In this document: positions 39,086-47,456 of the stretch, in pieces
How the letters are laid out: each line of letters starts with the position of its first letter
How positions within the stretch are numbered: the stretch's first letter is position 1
Origin: Sphingobacteriales bacterium
GTDB lineage: Bacteria; Bacteroidota; Bacteroidia; Chitinophagales; Chitinophagaceae
NCBI GenBank assembly: GCA_016200915.1
Contig: JACQDV010000008.1
Coordinates: 186,001 to 250,000 of the forward strand
DNA length: 64,000 nt
Direction of reading: 5' to 3'
Notes under the pieces: model-generated
What the model was told of the DNA's origin: nothing
The model's database searches: none
What the model saw: the letters and a program-made list of their open reading frames with translations, nothing else
Translations under genes and position numbers: made by a program

Positions 39086-41584
39086 TTAAAACCGCTCTAA
39101 CTGATTTATCATTTTCTTCACCCTTTCTTCTAATTTTTCAGATGAAAGATCTTCCCGCATACTATCAACTTTAACAGGAAAACAGAATGGAGTAAGTTGC
39201 TGAGGAAATTTTATAATGATATCAGATTGTTGGATACGCTGAAGCATGTTACGGAGTCTCATCTCTTCCATTTGCTGATCCATTACTTCCTGGTAAGCTT
39301 GCCTTAGCAGTAAATTGTCTTTATCGTATTCGTTAAATACTTTAAACAATAGTGAAGCACTTGACTGAAGGTGTCTTGGTTTTTTATATTCTCCGGGATA
39401 GCCCTGAAAAATTAAACCACCTATCACTGCAATATCACGGAACTTTCGCTTCGCCATTTCAGTTGAGTTTACACTCCGCTGAATATCTTCCAGTAAATTT
39501 TTTGGTGAAAATAATTCATACACATTGGTATCATCAAGTGGAATTGGTTTATCACTTAATAATTCAAAACCATAATCATTCATGGCAAATGAAAAAGTGA
39601 TGGGTGTTATCCTGCTGATACGGTAAGCGAGGATTGCAGCCATAGCTTCATGCACCAATCTTCCTTCAAAGGGATAAACAAATAAATGAAAGCCATCCTT
39701 TGTTTCAATATGCTCAATAAGCAACTCGTTTTCTTCGGGCACATGCGAAAGTTGTTGCTGTAATTCAAATAAAGGTTTTAACGCAATCAACTCTTTGTTT
39801 ACGGATGATTGCGTTTTCTTATTATTTATTAACGAAACTTCATTCAGGGTTCTACGCAGCATAAAACCAAGGTTAGCACTTAAGGGCATGCGGCCACCAT
39901 TCCAACTGGGAACAATTGATTTTTTGGCGGTTGATTTTTTTACGAGAGCAGTCATATCTTTTATCATTACAAATTCAAGATTACGTCCGGCCAGTGTAAA
40001 TACATCGCCTGGTTCTAACCGGGATATAAAATATTCTTCAATTACTCCTACAAACCCCCCGCTTAAAAATTTTACTTTAAGCATATTGTCACTTACAATT
40101 GTTCCAATATGCAGGCGATGTCGCATAGCCATCCGGCGGTTTTTTATTTTATAAACATCACCTTCTTTTTTCAGCTTTTTATAATCATCATATTGCTGTA
40201 ATGCATTACCACCTTCTGTAACAAAATAAACTATTTGATCCCATTCTTCTTTAGTGATCTCTCTGAAACAATAGGTTGATTTTATTTCATTATAAATGAT
40301 ATCCGGATTAAATCCATCTGAAATAGCAAGGGTTCCCAAAAACTGTATCAGCACATCATAACATAAAAGCATCGGCATCCTGCTTTCAATTACCTTTTCT
40401 TCCATTGCATTTTTTAGTGCAGCAGCCTCCACTAATTCCAATGAATGGGTTGGTAAAAAATAAATGGTGCTTGTTTCGCCAGGTTGGTGACCACTACGGC
40501 CTGCCCTTTGTAAGAAACGGGCAACACCTTTTGGTGAGCCAACCTGTATAACAGTTTCTACAGGACGAAAATCAACTCCGAGATCTAAGCTGGCCGTACA
40601 TACAACAGCTTTTAATTTTCCGGCATGTAATGCTTCTTCCACCCATATGCGCAAATCCATATCAATTGATCCGTGATGCAAGGCAATTAAACCGGCGAGA
40701 TCGGGGCAGATATCAAGTAGTTTCTGGTACCACAATTCACTCATGCCTCTTGTATTAATAAAAATGAGTGTTGTTTTACTTTTCTGAATAATGGGAATGA
40801 TCTTGTGAGCCAGTTTAATTCCTAAATGTCCGGCCCAAGGATAGTTTTCAATTTCATCAGGAATAATTGATTCAATCTTTATCTTTTTATCCAAAGATGC
40901 TTTTACTATTACCCCTTTTTCATTCAACGGAGCTAATAAAACATCTTTAGCTTCTTCTAAATTTCCAATGGTAGCGCTGATGCCCCATATTGAACTTTGG
41001 ATATTGAATAATGATCGCTGAACATTGATAATTCTGCTAATAGCCAGTTCAACCTGTACACCTCTTTTGCTTCCTAATAGTTCATGCCACTCATCAACCG
41101 CTATAATTTTTAAAGTGGAGAATATTTCTGCGTAACCTTTTTGTGCTAACAGCAAGTGCAGACTTTCGGGAGTAATGGTCAAAACCTCCGGCATTTGTTT
41201 TTTTTGCCTGGCTCTTTCTTTAATATCAGTATCTCCATTTCTTATTCCAACTCTCCACTGAATTTGTAATTCTTCAATCACTTCTTCAATGGCACGGCCT
41301 ACATCTTTAGCTAAAGCCCTTAATGGACTAATCCATAATAACTGAAGACCATTATTTTTTTTTGAATGATAATTTTCCGGGTGCTGATCAATGAAACTGA
41401 TAAGGGCACCAAGAAACACCGAAAAAGTTTTACCGCAGCCAGTGGGTGCATTCACCAAACCGCTATGCTTATGGGCAATATGCTTCCAGGCTTCTTCCTG
41501 GAAATGAAAAGGACTAAACCCTTTTTGTGCAAGCCACTTACTTATTGTAATGTAACCTGTATCGTCTTTTCTTTCTTTATGCAC
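39086..41584 (-). CDS. Ligase-associated DNA damage response DEXH-box helicase (Lhr-like)
   Basis: 832 residues. Helicase core: Walker A NAPTGCGKT (residues ~45-53), WISPLRALAKDVGRAI, TITPESLHLLL, the DEWHE box, WGISATIGN, VVCTASLDLGVDF and FLQRAGRSGHQPGE. These motifs and the Lhr-type winged-helix/core C-terminal region (GGFVGVIEEYFISRLEPGDVFTLAGRNLEFV) identify the helicase of the ligase-associated repair set, which normally includes an ATP-dependent DNA ligase, an MBL-fold exonuclease and PdeM. PdeM is 4.4 kb away on the other strand; the ligase and exonuclease are not in the window. The length is normal. Confidence 0.92.
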   Translation of the reverse strand: MHKERKDDTGYITISKWLAQKGFSPFHFQEEAWKHIAHKHSGLVNAPTGCGKTFSVFLGALISFIDQHPENYHSKKNNGLQLLWISPLRALAKDVGRAIEEVIEELQIQWRVGIRNGDTDIKERARQKKQMPEVLTITPESLHLLLAQKGYAEIFSTLKIIAVDEWHELLGSKRGVQVELAISRIINVQRSLFNIQSSIWGISATIGNLEEAKDVLLAPLNEKGVIVKASLDKKIKIESIIPDEIENYPWAGHLGIKLAHKIIPIIQKSKTTLIFINTRGMSELWYQKLLDICPDLAGLIALHHGSIDMDLRIWVEEALHAGKLKAVVCTASLDLGVDFRPVETVIQVGSPKGVARFLQRAGRSGHQPGETSTIYFLPTHSLELVEAAALKNAMEEKVIESRMPMLLCYDVLIQFLGTLAISDGFNPDIIYNEIKSTYCFREITKEEWDQIVYFVTEGGNALQQYDDYKKLKKEGDVYKIKNRRMAMRHRLHIGTIVSDNMLKVKFLSGGFVGVIEEYFISRLEPGDVFTLAGRNLEFVMIKDMTALVKKSTAKKSIVPSWNGGRMPLSANLGFMLRRTLNEVSLINNKKTQSSVNKELIALKPLFELQQQLSHVPEENELLIEHIETKDGFHLFVYPFEGRLVHEAMAAILAYRISRITPITFSFAMNDYGFELLSDKPIPLDDTNVYELFSPKNLLEDIQRSVNSTEMAKRKFRDIAVIGGLIFQGYPGEYKKPRHLQSSASLLFKVFNEYDKDNLLLRQAYQEVMDQQMEEMRLRNMLQRIQQSDIIIKFPQQLTPFCFPVKVDSMREDLSSEKLEERVKKMINQLERF

Positions 41585-41627
41585 ACTTAATAGTTTTAAC
41601 AGATCAGGTTTTGTGTTTTAGCTGCTG

Positions 41628-41635
41628 CAAAAGTA
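41628..41635 (-). promoter_or_regulatory. -7 promoter box of the DEXH helicase gene
   Basis: Minus-strand TACTTTTG (plus-strand CAAAAGTA), exact TAnnTTTG, ~44 bases upstream of the ATG at 41584. The rest of the 41585-41825 gap shows nothing else recognisable. Confidence 0.5.
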
Positions 41636-41825
41636 CAGTGTTGTGTTAACTGGTAACATTAATTGCTCAATAAAACAACTTCTTTTGTATCCTGAAATTG
41701 GTTTAAAATGATAATGCCCGGTTTAAAAATCCGCAAAAAAGGGTGAGATTTTATTCTAAAGTTTCTGGCTAAAAGTTTTGTAAAGAGATATAGGAAGCTT
41801 GATTCAAAATTCTTTTAATATAGTA

Positions 41826-43007
41826 CTAAAGCATTTTAGTGATAACGCCATTCAATTTTTTAATGATATAAACTTTTTTGTTTTCAAAATAATCAGGTGT
41901 AGCTGATTTTCCGGTGTTTCGAACAGGTTTTATATCATAATCGGTAAATACTTTAAATGATTTGTCATTAAGATTATTCATGAAACCAATTTTGTTTTTT
42001 AAAAGCAGGGACAAAAAATAATAGGTGCTTTCAAAGCCTTTATATACCATGTCCATAGCTGTTCCGTTTGTCCGGTCTTTAAAAACTGTTTTTACTGAAG
42101 TACTCCATTTATCAGTTTCGTCAGTATAAAAAGAAGCACTGTAAAAAATAGAAAGGTTCTTATAATCTGGTTTTGAAAAATCTTTGATACCGTCCCAATT
42201 GGGCATTCCAATTAAATTAATGTTGTATTTTTTTGACAGAACTGCGCAAAATGAAGCAATTCGTTTTCCAAAATTCTCATCCAATGTGCCGGCAATTATA
42301 GTATTAGTCCTTGTGCTGTCAAGCTTTGATTCAATAATGCTGATATCAAAACTGTCTTTTAATAAAATAGCAGGAATATTTAAAAGAGGGTTTCCTGTAT
42401 TGCCTGTATTCAATTTTGAAAACTGGGCTGCAATTCTTTCTTCCACCACTCCCTGTTTTTTGAACAAAGTAATTTTTGAACCAGGCAAATATTTTACTAT
42501 ATAATTATAAATACCGCTGCAATGAGTATTTAATGTAGCATTTAAAATAATTGTATTGGGATTAGCTGTTATACCTCCATCGTTAGGATAGGTAGCAGAA
42601 ATAAAAGGAATATTTTTCTTTGCAGCAATATCTGCTAATTGTTTAAACTCTGCTGAACCAACCGAACCAATAATAATGTCAAGTGAATCAAATGTATTGG
42701 CAAGAATAAGCTGGCTGATGTTTTGATCTGCTGATTTATAATCGTAAACAGATACGCTTAGCGGCGTTGTGGTCTTAATGGAATCTAATGCTATTTGTGC
42801 TCCTTCAACAAAGTCTAACCCTGGTATTACAATTTTGGGCATCTGGTCTTTGTACTTATACTGACCATTGGCAAAAACTGAATCTAAATATATTGGCGCA
42901 AACAATCCTACACGTATTGTTTTAGCAGCACTATCATTTTGCGCAAAAGAATGAACACTGCTGAGCAATGACAAGAATGAAACTAAATAAATAAAGCTTT
43001 TTTTCAT
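41826..43007 (-). CDS. Periplasmic ligand-binding protein (type I PBP / LivK-like)
   Basis: 393 residues with signal peptide MKKSFIYLVSFLSLLSSVHSFA/Q. Two-lobe type I periplasmic binding fold: IRVGLFAPIYLDS, PGLDFVEGAQIALDSI, DIIIGSVGSAEFKQLADIAAKKNIPFISATYPN, SKITLFKKQGVVEER, and TDKWSTSVKTVFKDRTNG near the C-terminus. The family binds amino acids or related ligands for ABC import or sensing. No permease or ATPase gene is near, so it may be a lone receptor. The start is 12 bases after the guaA stop, suggesting cotranscription. Confidence 0.8.
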   Translation of the reverse strand: MKKSFIYLVSFLSLLSSVHSFAQNDSAAKTIRVGLFAPIYLDSVFANGQYKYKDQMPKIVIPGLDFVEGAQIALDSIKTTTPLSVSVYDYKSADQNISQLILANTFDSLDIIIGSVGSAEFKQLADIAAKKNIPFISATYPNDGGITANPNTIILNATLNTHCSGIYNYIVKYLPGSKITLFKKQGVVEERIAAQFSKLNTGNTGNPLLNIPAILLKDSFDISIIESKLDSTRTNTIIAGTLDENFGKRIASFCAVLSKKYNINLIGMPNWDGIKDFSKPDYKNLSIFYSASFYTDETDKWSTSVKTVFKDRTNGTAMDMVYKGFESTYYFLSLLLKNKIGFMNNLNDKSFKVFTDYDIKPVRNTGKSATPDYFENKKVYIIKKLNGVITKML

Positions 43008-43019
43008 ACGATGAAACTT

Positions 43020-44555
43020 TTATTCCCATTCTATAGTAGCCGGTGGTTTACTGCTGATGTCATATACCACACGGTTAATTCCTCTAACATTATTAATAAT
43101 ATCATTGCTCACTTTGGCTAAGAAATCATAAGGCAGATGTGCCCAGTCTGCCGTCATTCCATCAACAGAAGTAACAGCTCTTAACGCCACCGTATATTCA
43201 TACGTTCTTTCATCGCCCATTACACCTACACTTTTCACCGGTAACAAGATGGCTCCTGCCTGCCAAACGGTTGCATACAAACCACTCTTCTTCAAATTGT
43301 CAATATACACTGCATCTGCTTCCTGCAACAATTGTACCTTCTCTTCAGTTACTTCTCCTAAAATACGAATGGCTAAACCCGGACCGGGAAATGGATGACG
43401 GTTAATCATTTCTGCAGGAATACCCAGTTCCAAACCTACTTTTCTTACTTCATCTTTGAAAAGATAACGTAATGGTTCAACTAATCCTAAATGCATTTTT
43501 TCCGGCAAACCACCAACATTATGATGTGATTTGATGGTAGCTGAAGGACCATGCACAGAAACACTTTCAATCACATCAGGATAAATAGTTCCCTGACCTA
43601 ACATTTCAATGCCGTCTAATTTATGTGCTTCTTCGTTGAATACATCAATAAACAATCCACCAATGATCTTTCTTTTTGTTTCCGGATCGGGATTGCCGGC
43701 AAGCTTGGTATAAAAATGTTCTTTGGCATTAATACCCTTTACATTCAACCCAATTTGATCGTATGTTTTTAATACCTGTTCAAATTCATTTTTGCGTAAT
43801 ACACCATTATCAACAAATATTCCATATAAACGATCACCAATGGCTTTGTGTATTAATGTTGCTGCCACAGTTGAATCCACCCCGCCACTCAAAGCCATAA
43901 TTACTTTCCGATCGCCAATTTGTTTTTTTAGTGTTTCAACTGTGTCACTAATAAAATGTGCAGGAGTCCAATCCTGTGAGCAGCCACAAATATTTACCAA
44001 AAAGTTTTTGATGATCTTTCTTCCCTCAACCGAATGATAAACTTCCGGATGAAATTGTATCCCAAACAAAGGACAGGTTCCATTATCATTTTTCCTGAAG
44101 GCGGCAACGGGAATATTTTCTGTTGTAGCTAATATTTCAAAATTATCAGGCAATTCTAAAATGGTATCAGCATGACTCATCCATACCTGTGAATTATCTG
44201 CCACATTCGTCATCAATACATTTTCTTTTTGCTGATGAAGATGTGCCCGGCCATATTCTCTTTTCTCTGATTTTTCTACTCTGCCTCCAAACAACTTGGC
44301 GGTAAGCTGTGCACCATAACAAATACCCAGTACCGGTAACTTTTTTATCATGGCAGATACGTCAACCACCGGAGCATTCGGATCATTTACCGAAAAAGGG
44401 CTGCCCGATAAAATGATACCTTTTAAGTTTGTTTCGTATTCAAAAGGTTTGTGGTAAGGAATAATTTCACAATATACATTTGCCTCACGAACAGCACGGG
44501 CAATTAACTGGGTAAACTGGGAACCAAAATCGAGGATGAGAATTTTTTCCGTCAT
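43020..44555 (-). CDS. guaA: GMP synthase (glutamine-hydrolysing)
   Basis: 511 residues from the ATG at 44555 ([24 protein letters not shown]). The open frame to 44675 adds 40 residues that cross the promoter box and is rejected. The N-terminal class I amidotransferase has the nucleophile GICYGAQ and [12 protein letters not shown]. The ATP-pyrophosphatase domain has [11 protein letters not shown]. The C-terminal dimerisation domain has [15 protein letters not shown] and ends PPATIEWE. It aminates XMP to GMP in the cytosol, the last step of guanine-nucleotide synthesis. Confidence 0.98.
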   Translation of the reverse strand: MTEKILILDFGSQFTQLIARAVREANVYCEIIPYHKPFEYETNLKGIILSGSPFSVNDPNAPVVDVSAMIKKLPVLGICYGAQLTAKLFGGRVEKSEKREYGRAHLHQQKENVLMTNVADNSQVWMSHADTILELPDNFEILATTENIPVAAFRKNDNGTCPLFGIQFHPEVYHSVEGRKIIKNFLVNICGCSQDWTPAHFISDTVETLKKQIGDRKVIMALSGGVDSTVAATLIHKAIGDRLYGIFVDNGVLRKNEFEQVLKTYDQIGLNVKGINAKEHFYTKLAGNPDPETKRKIIGGLFIDVFNEEAHKLDGIEMLGQGTIYPDVIESVSVHGPSATIKSHHNVGGLPEKMHLGLVEPLRYLFKDEVRKVGLELGIPAEMINRHPFPGPGLAIRILGEVTEEKVQLLQEADAVYIDNLKKSGLYATVWQAGAILLPVKSVGVMGDERTYEYTVALRAVTSVDGMTADWAHLPYDFLAKVSNDIINNVRGINRVVYDISSKPPATIEWE

Positions 44556-44562
44556 GATGCTG

Positions 44563-44570
44563 CGAAGGTA
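44563..44570 (-). promoter_or_regulatory. Putative -7 promoter box of guaA
   Basis: Minus-strand TACCTTCG (plus-strand CGAAGGTA), one mismatch from TAnnTTTG, 8 bases upstream of the ATG. It supports the internal start. Confidence 0.4.
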
Positions 44571-44658
44571 ACAAACCCTTAATAAATCAACGGAACGGGA
44601 CTTTGTATAAAAGGTAAATAAAACAGACATAAGGAAAGTGCAGGAAAGATTTATTTTA

Positions 44659-44666
44659 TACCTTCG
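44659..44666 (+). promoter_or_regulatory. Putative -7 box of the GIN-domain lipoprotein gene
   Basis: TACCTTCG, one mismatch from TAnnTTTG, 75 bases before the ATG at 44741. Confidence 0.35.
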
Positions 44667-44740
44667 TTTTTCCAACTTACAATCTTCCGGTACCGGTAAA
44701 ACGGGTCATAATCAATTATTAATACCATAATTCATTCGTC

Positions 44741-45454
44741 ATGAGAAATTTATTTGCATCGGCTTTAATCGTAAGCTTAGTTACAGTTTTTACTTCCTGC
44801 AGGGTGGTTAACGGAAACCATAATGTGATCACAGAAACAAGAAGTATCGGTTCTTTTAATGAGATACGCCTGAGTGGCTTTGCAGATGTGCATATTGCAC
44901 AGGGTAAAGAAGAAGATCTGAAAATTTCGGGGGAAAGTAATCTTTTACAATTTATAAGAACCCGTGTTGATAATGGGGTTCTAATTATCAGTACAAAAGA
45001 AGGCGTAAATATTCGCAATCATGATCCGATAATGATCTATGTATCTACTCCTGAGTTAGAGAAGATAAAATTGAGTGGTGCCGGTAGTTTAATTAGTGAG
45101 AATAAATGGAACCTTGATAAAAAAATTGAAATCAATACCAGCGGGGCAGGACGAATTAAAGCAGAATTTAATTGTCCACAGGTAGATGTTACCCTTTCTG
45201 GAGCAGGTGATATTGAGCTGATGGGTGAAACAAAAGACCTTGATGCAACAATATCTGGTGTGGGAAGTATTAAAGCAAGAGACTTAAAGGCTGAAAATGC
45301 TGATGTAAGTGTGAGCGGCGCTGGTAGTATTGATGTATTTGCCAGTGTTGATTTAAAAGCAAGAGTAAGCGGTGTAGGAAGTATTAACTACTGGGGAAAT
45401 CCGCAGCATGTGGATGAGCATGAAAGCGGAGTGGGAAGTATTAATAAGAAATAA
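44741..45454 (+). CDS. Head-GIN-domain lipoprotein (DUF2807)
   Basis: 237 residues. Lipoprotein signal MRNLFASALIVSLVTVFTSC with the acylated Cys at position 20. The rest is a DUF2807/GIN domain, a right-handed beta-helix-like array of short repeats: EIRLSGFADVHIAQGKEEDLKISGES, KIKLSGAGSLIS, EINTSGAGRI, VTLSGAGDIEL, ATISGVGSIKA, VSVSGAGSIDV, ARVSGVGSINY. Such proteins are common in Bacteroidota envelopes and may bind polymers or act structurally. The role is not established. A strong bidirectional terminator follows. Confidence 0.88.
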   Translation: MRNLFASALIVSLVTVFTSCRVVNGNHNVITETRSIGSFNEIRLSGFADVHIAQGKEEDLKISGESNLLQFIRTRVDNGVLIISTKEGVNIRNHDPIMIYVSTPELEKIKLSGAGSLISENKWNLDKKIEINTSGAGRIKAEFNCPQVDVTLSGAGDIELMGETKDLDATISGVGSIKARDLKAENADVSVSGAGSIDVFASVDLKARVSGVGSINYWGNPQHVDEHESGVGSINKK

Positions 45455-45566
45455 CTTTTTTACAAATAGTTTTTTCAACACTGAAGTCACTTAAACAAGC
45501 AACGTTAATACTGATTATTTTATTATAAATACCCGGGCTAATAAATTTGCAAAGGCGGTAATAAAC

Positions 45567-45607
45567 AATTGAAAAGCTCTCTGATTATTTCAGAGAGCTT
45601 TTCAATT
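45567..45607. terminator. Strong bidirectional terminator
   Basis: Perfect 18-bp arms (45567-45584 and 45590-45607) around loop TTATT, with A/T runs on both sides. It lies between convergent genes. Confidence 0.9.
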
Positions 45608-45620
45608 TTAAGTTGTTTAA

Positions 45621-46859
45621 TTATTGAACGATAAAAGATTTGGTGGTAGTTCCTTTTTTAGTTACAAACTTTACAAAATATCTGCCATTGCTTAAAGATT
45701 CTGCGGGCAGAGAAAAGGTTTTAATGCCTGCAGCAATGGTGGTGGTGGTGATTAATTTACCATTTAAATCAATAACCTGTGCCTGTACTCCGGTTGCTAT
45801 ACTCTCATTCATTTGCACATTGATAGTAGTATTAGAAACAGGATTAGGATACAGCTTAATAAAATTATTTTGCAGAGAAATTTCTGTGGCAGGTGTGGCG
45901 CATTGCCAAATAGCTGCTACATACTCCGGGTGGTCAATAAAGGGATTACGGTTTCCCTGTATGTCATATACTGCATTATTTCTGTCAATTTCTTTCTGAC
46001 TCACAGGATACTGGTTGTGCCATTTTATAAAAAGATTAATGACCCACGGATCTAATGAAGGAAAAGTAGTTCCATCCAGTATATCATCAGCATTGGCATT
46101 ACTTTTCCACGCCGGTAACTGACTTTGATATCTTGTAACTACATAAAGTATAATCCGGGCTATATCTCCTTTGTAAGTATCTATTGGCTCAAATATTGTT
46201 TTAGTAAAACCGGGATAAGTACAGGGGCCTATTTTACTTCCGTTTAAAGTAGTTTTAGTTGGAGCTGATGTTTCACCATAAGGATTATCGCCTCTTACAC
46301 CGTTCACATAACCATCAGTAGGAACAACAAAGTTTATATCCGAATACATTGGATAAACGCCATTTCCAAACCAGCTTTGAGGAAACGTATGTTCCCTGTT
46401 AAAGCAATCGCCTTCTTTACTGTAATTGCCACACTGGTTTGTTACAAAAGTAAAAGTGTAAGGATCTGCTCCGGATGGATTGTCGGAATACATATCCCAA
46501 ACAACATCAGCAGTATTTGCATCATTTCTTTTTTTGTCCGTTTGCGGATAGGCATTCCATAAGCCCGGGGTATAAGTTAATTGTGTGGTGCCGGTTGAAA
46601 TTATGCTGAATAGTGCTGATTTTAATGCGGCACATGTGAGACCGCTGGCTGCGTTGTAGTAACCAGTCGGTTCACCAGGAGGTTCAAAAGTTAATAATGG
46701 TACCTTTTTACTGGCTGAAAAATTGTTTACATGCTTTTTAAAAACAGCAGTTTTTGCTTTGGCAACGTTATTCTGGTGTGGCAGTGATGCTTTAGCACTT
46801 ATCGGGGTTAACGGAATCATGACGATAATGGCCCGAATTAAAAATTTCTTTGCAGTCAT
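45621..46859 (-). CDS. Secreted endonuclease I family protein with T9SS type A sorting domain
   Basis: 412 residues. Signal segment near residues 5-25 (FLIRAIIVMIPLTPISAKA). The endonuclease I domain (~60-320) starts GYYNAASGLTCAALKSALFSII. It has the HNH-type catalytic motif CFNREHTFPQSWFG and MYSDINFVVPTDGYVNGVRGDNPYGE. The last ~75 residues form a type A sorting domain (IKLYPNPVSNTTINVQM ... GRYFVKFVTKKGTTTKSFIVQ). It is probably an extracellular or surface DNase/RNase that degrades nucleic acids for nutrients. Confidence 0.92.
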   Translation of the reverse strand: MTAKKFLIRAIIVMIPLTPISAKASLPHQNNVAKAKTAVFKKHVNNFSASKKVPLLTFEPPGEPTGYYNAASGLTCAALKSALFSIISTGTTQLTYTPGLWNAYPQTDKKRNDANTADVVWDMYSDNPSGADPYTFTFVTNQCGNYSKEGDCFNREHTFPQSWFGNGVYPMYSDINFVVPTDGYVNGVRGDNPYGETSAPTKTTLNGSKIGPCTYPGFTKTIFEPIDTYKGDIARIILYVVTRYQSQLPAWKSNANADDILDGTTFPSLDPWVINLFIKWHNQYPVSQKEIDRNNAVYDIQGNRNPFIDHPEYVAAIWQCATPATEISLQNNFIKLYPNPVSNTTINVQMNESIATGVQAQVIDLNGKLITTTTIAAGIKTFSLPAESLSNGRYFVKFVTKKGTTTKSFIVQ

Positions 46860-46873
46860 AAGCGGATAAAATT

Positions 46874-46903
46874 AAAAAACCCGCTTGGTAATGAAGCGGG
46901 TTT
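46874..46903 (-). terminator. Intrinsic terminator of rpsT
   Basis: Arms AAACCCGCTT (46877-46886) and AAGCGGGTTT (46894-46903), seven-base loop. On the minus strand the stem is followed by T6. Confidence 0.85.
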
Positions 46904-46930
46904 CCATAAAAACTTATTCAGATAAATTAA

Positions 46931-47188
46931 TTACTTTTTCAGAGTATTTATTTTTTTAGCCAGCTTGCTTTTTAAGTTAGCTGCTTTGTTTTTGTGGATG
47001 ACACCACGTTTAGCTAATTTATCAATCATAGCTTCTACCTTTGGAAGTTCTTCTGCGCCTTCTTTTGCAGTAGTTACTGCTCTTAAATCACGGATAGCGT
47101 TACGGGTTGTTTTGCCGTTGTAACGGTTTCTTTCGTTGCGCTTTGCTGCCTGACGCACATCTTTCTTGGTAGCCTTATGATTTGCCAT
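46931..47188 (-). CDS. rpsT: 30S ribosomal protein S20
   Basis: 85 residues, Lys/Arg/Ala rich: MANHKATKKDVRQAAKRNERNRYNGKTTRNAIRDLRAV, then EAMIDKLAKRGVIHKNKAANLKSKLAKKI. Both are standard S20 blocks. It binds the 16S rRNA helix 44 and 5' domain. It is monocistronic: a strong promoter box lies 18-26 bases upstream and an intrinsic terminator follows. Length normal. Confidence 0.97.
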   Translation of the reverse strand: MANHKATKKDVRQAAKRNERNRYNGKTTRNAIRDLRAVTTAKEGAEELPKVEAMIDKLAKRGVIHKNKAANLKSKLAKKINTLKK

Positions 47189-47206
47189 ACATTAAATTTA
47201 GGGTCG

Positions 47207-47214
47207 CAAAGGTA
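47207..47214 (-). promoter_or_regulatory. -7 promoter box of rpsT
   Basis: Minus-strand TACCTTTG (plus-strand CAAAGGTA), exact TAnnTTTG, 18 bases upstream of the rpsT ATG. Confidence 0.6.
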
Positions 47215-47304
47215 ACGGCAGAGAGATAAACTACCAAAATTTTGAGGATTTTATTCAAAAAAAGCTGAATAAAATTACTGTTGTACAAGAGTGCGACCCA
47301 TCAA

Positions 47305-47322
47305 TCCCCAACCTGTTGGGGA
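47305..47322. repeat. Palindrome TCCCCAAC-CT-GTTGGGGA upstream of sucA
   Basis: An 8-bp perfect inverted repeat about a CT pair in the rpsT-sucA gap. The surrounding gap (47278-47375) also holds related words: CTGTTGTACAA, CTGTTGAACAG and GTGTACAAAA. It resembles the ssb terminator loop sequence at 57.5 kb. Confidence 0.6.
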
Positions 47323-47456
47323 GAGGCAAGCGCCAATGCTGTTGAACAGAAGTATGCAGCCGTGTACAAAAATCTAAAAATCAACCCTTAGACTGCTTGG
47401 AAACCGATGGGTTTTTCACCGATATTTGCAGTCCATTCCTAAAAGATTGCATTTAC

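Noticed and set aside
44556-44675. 40-residue N-terminal extension of guaA
   Set aside because: It crosses the promoter-like box and precedes the canonical amidotransferase start at 44555.
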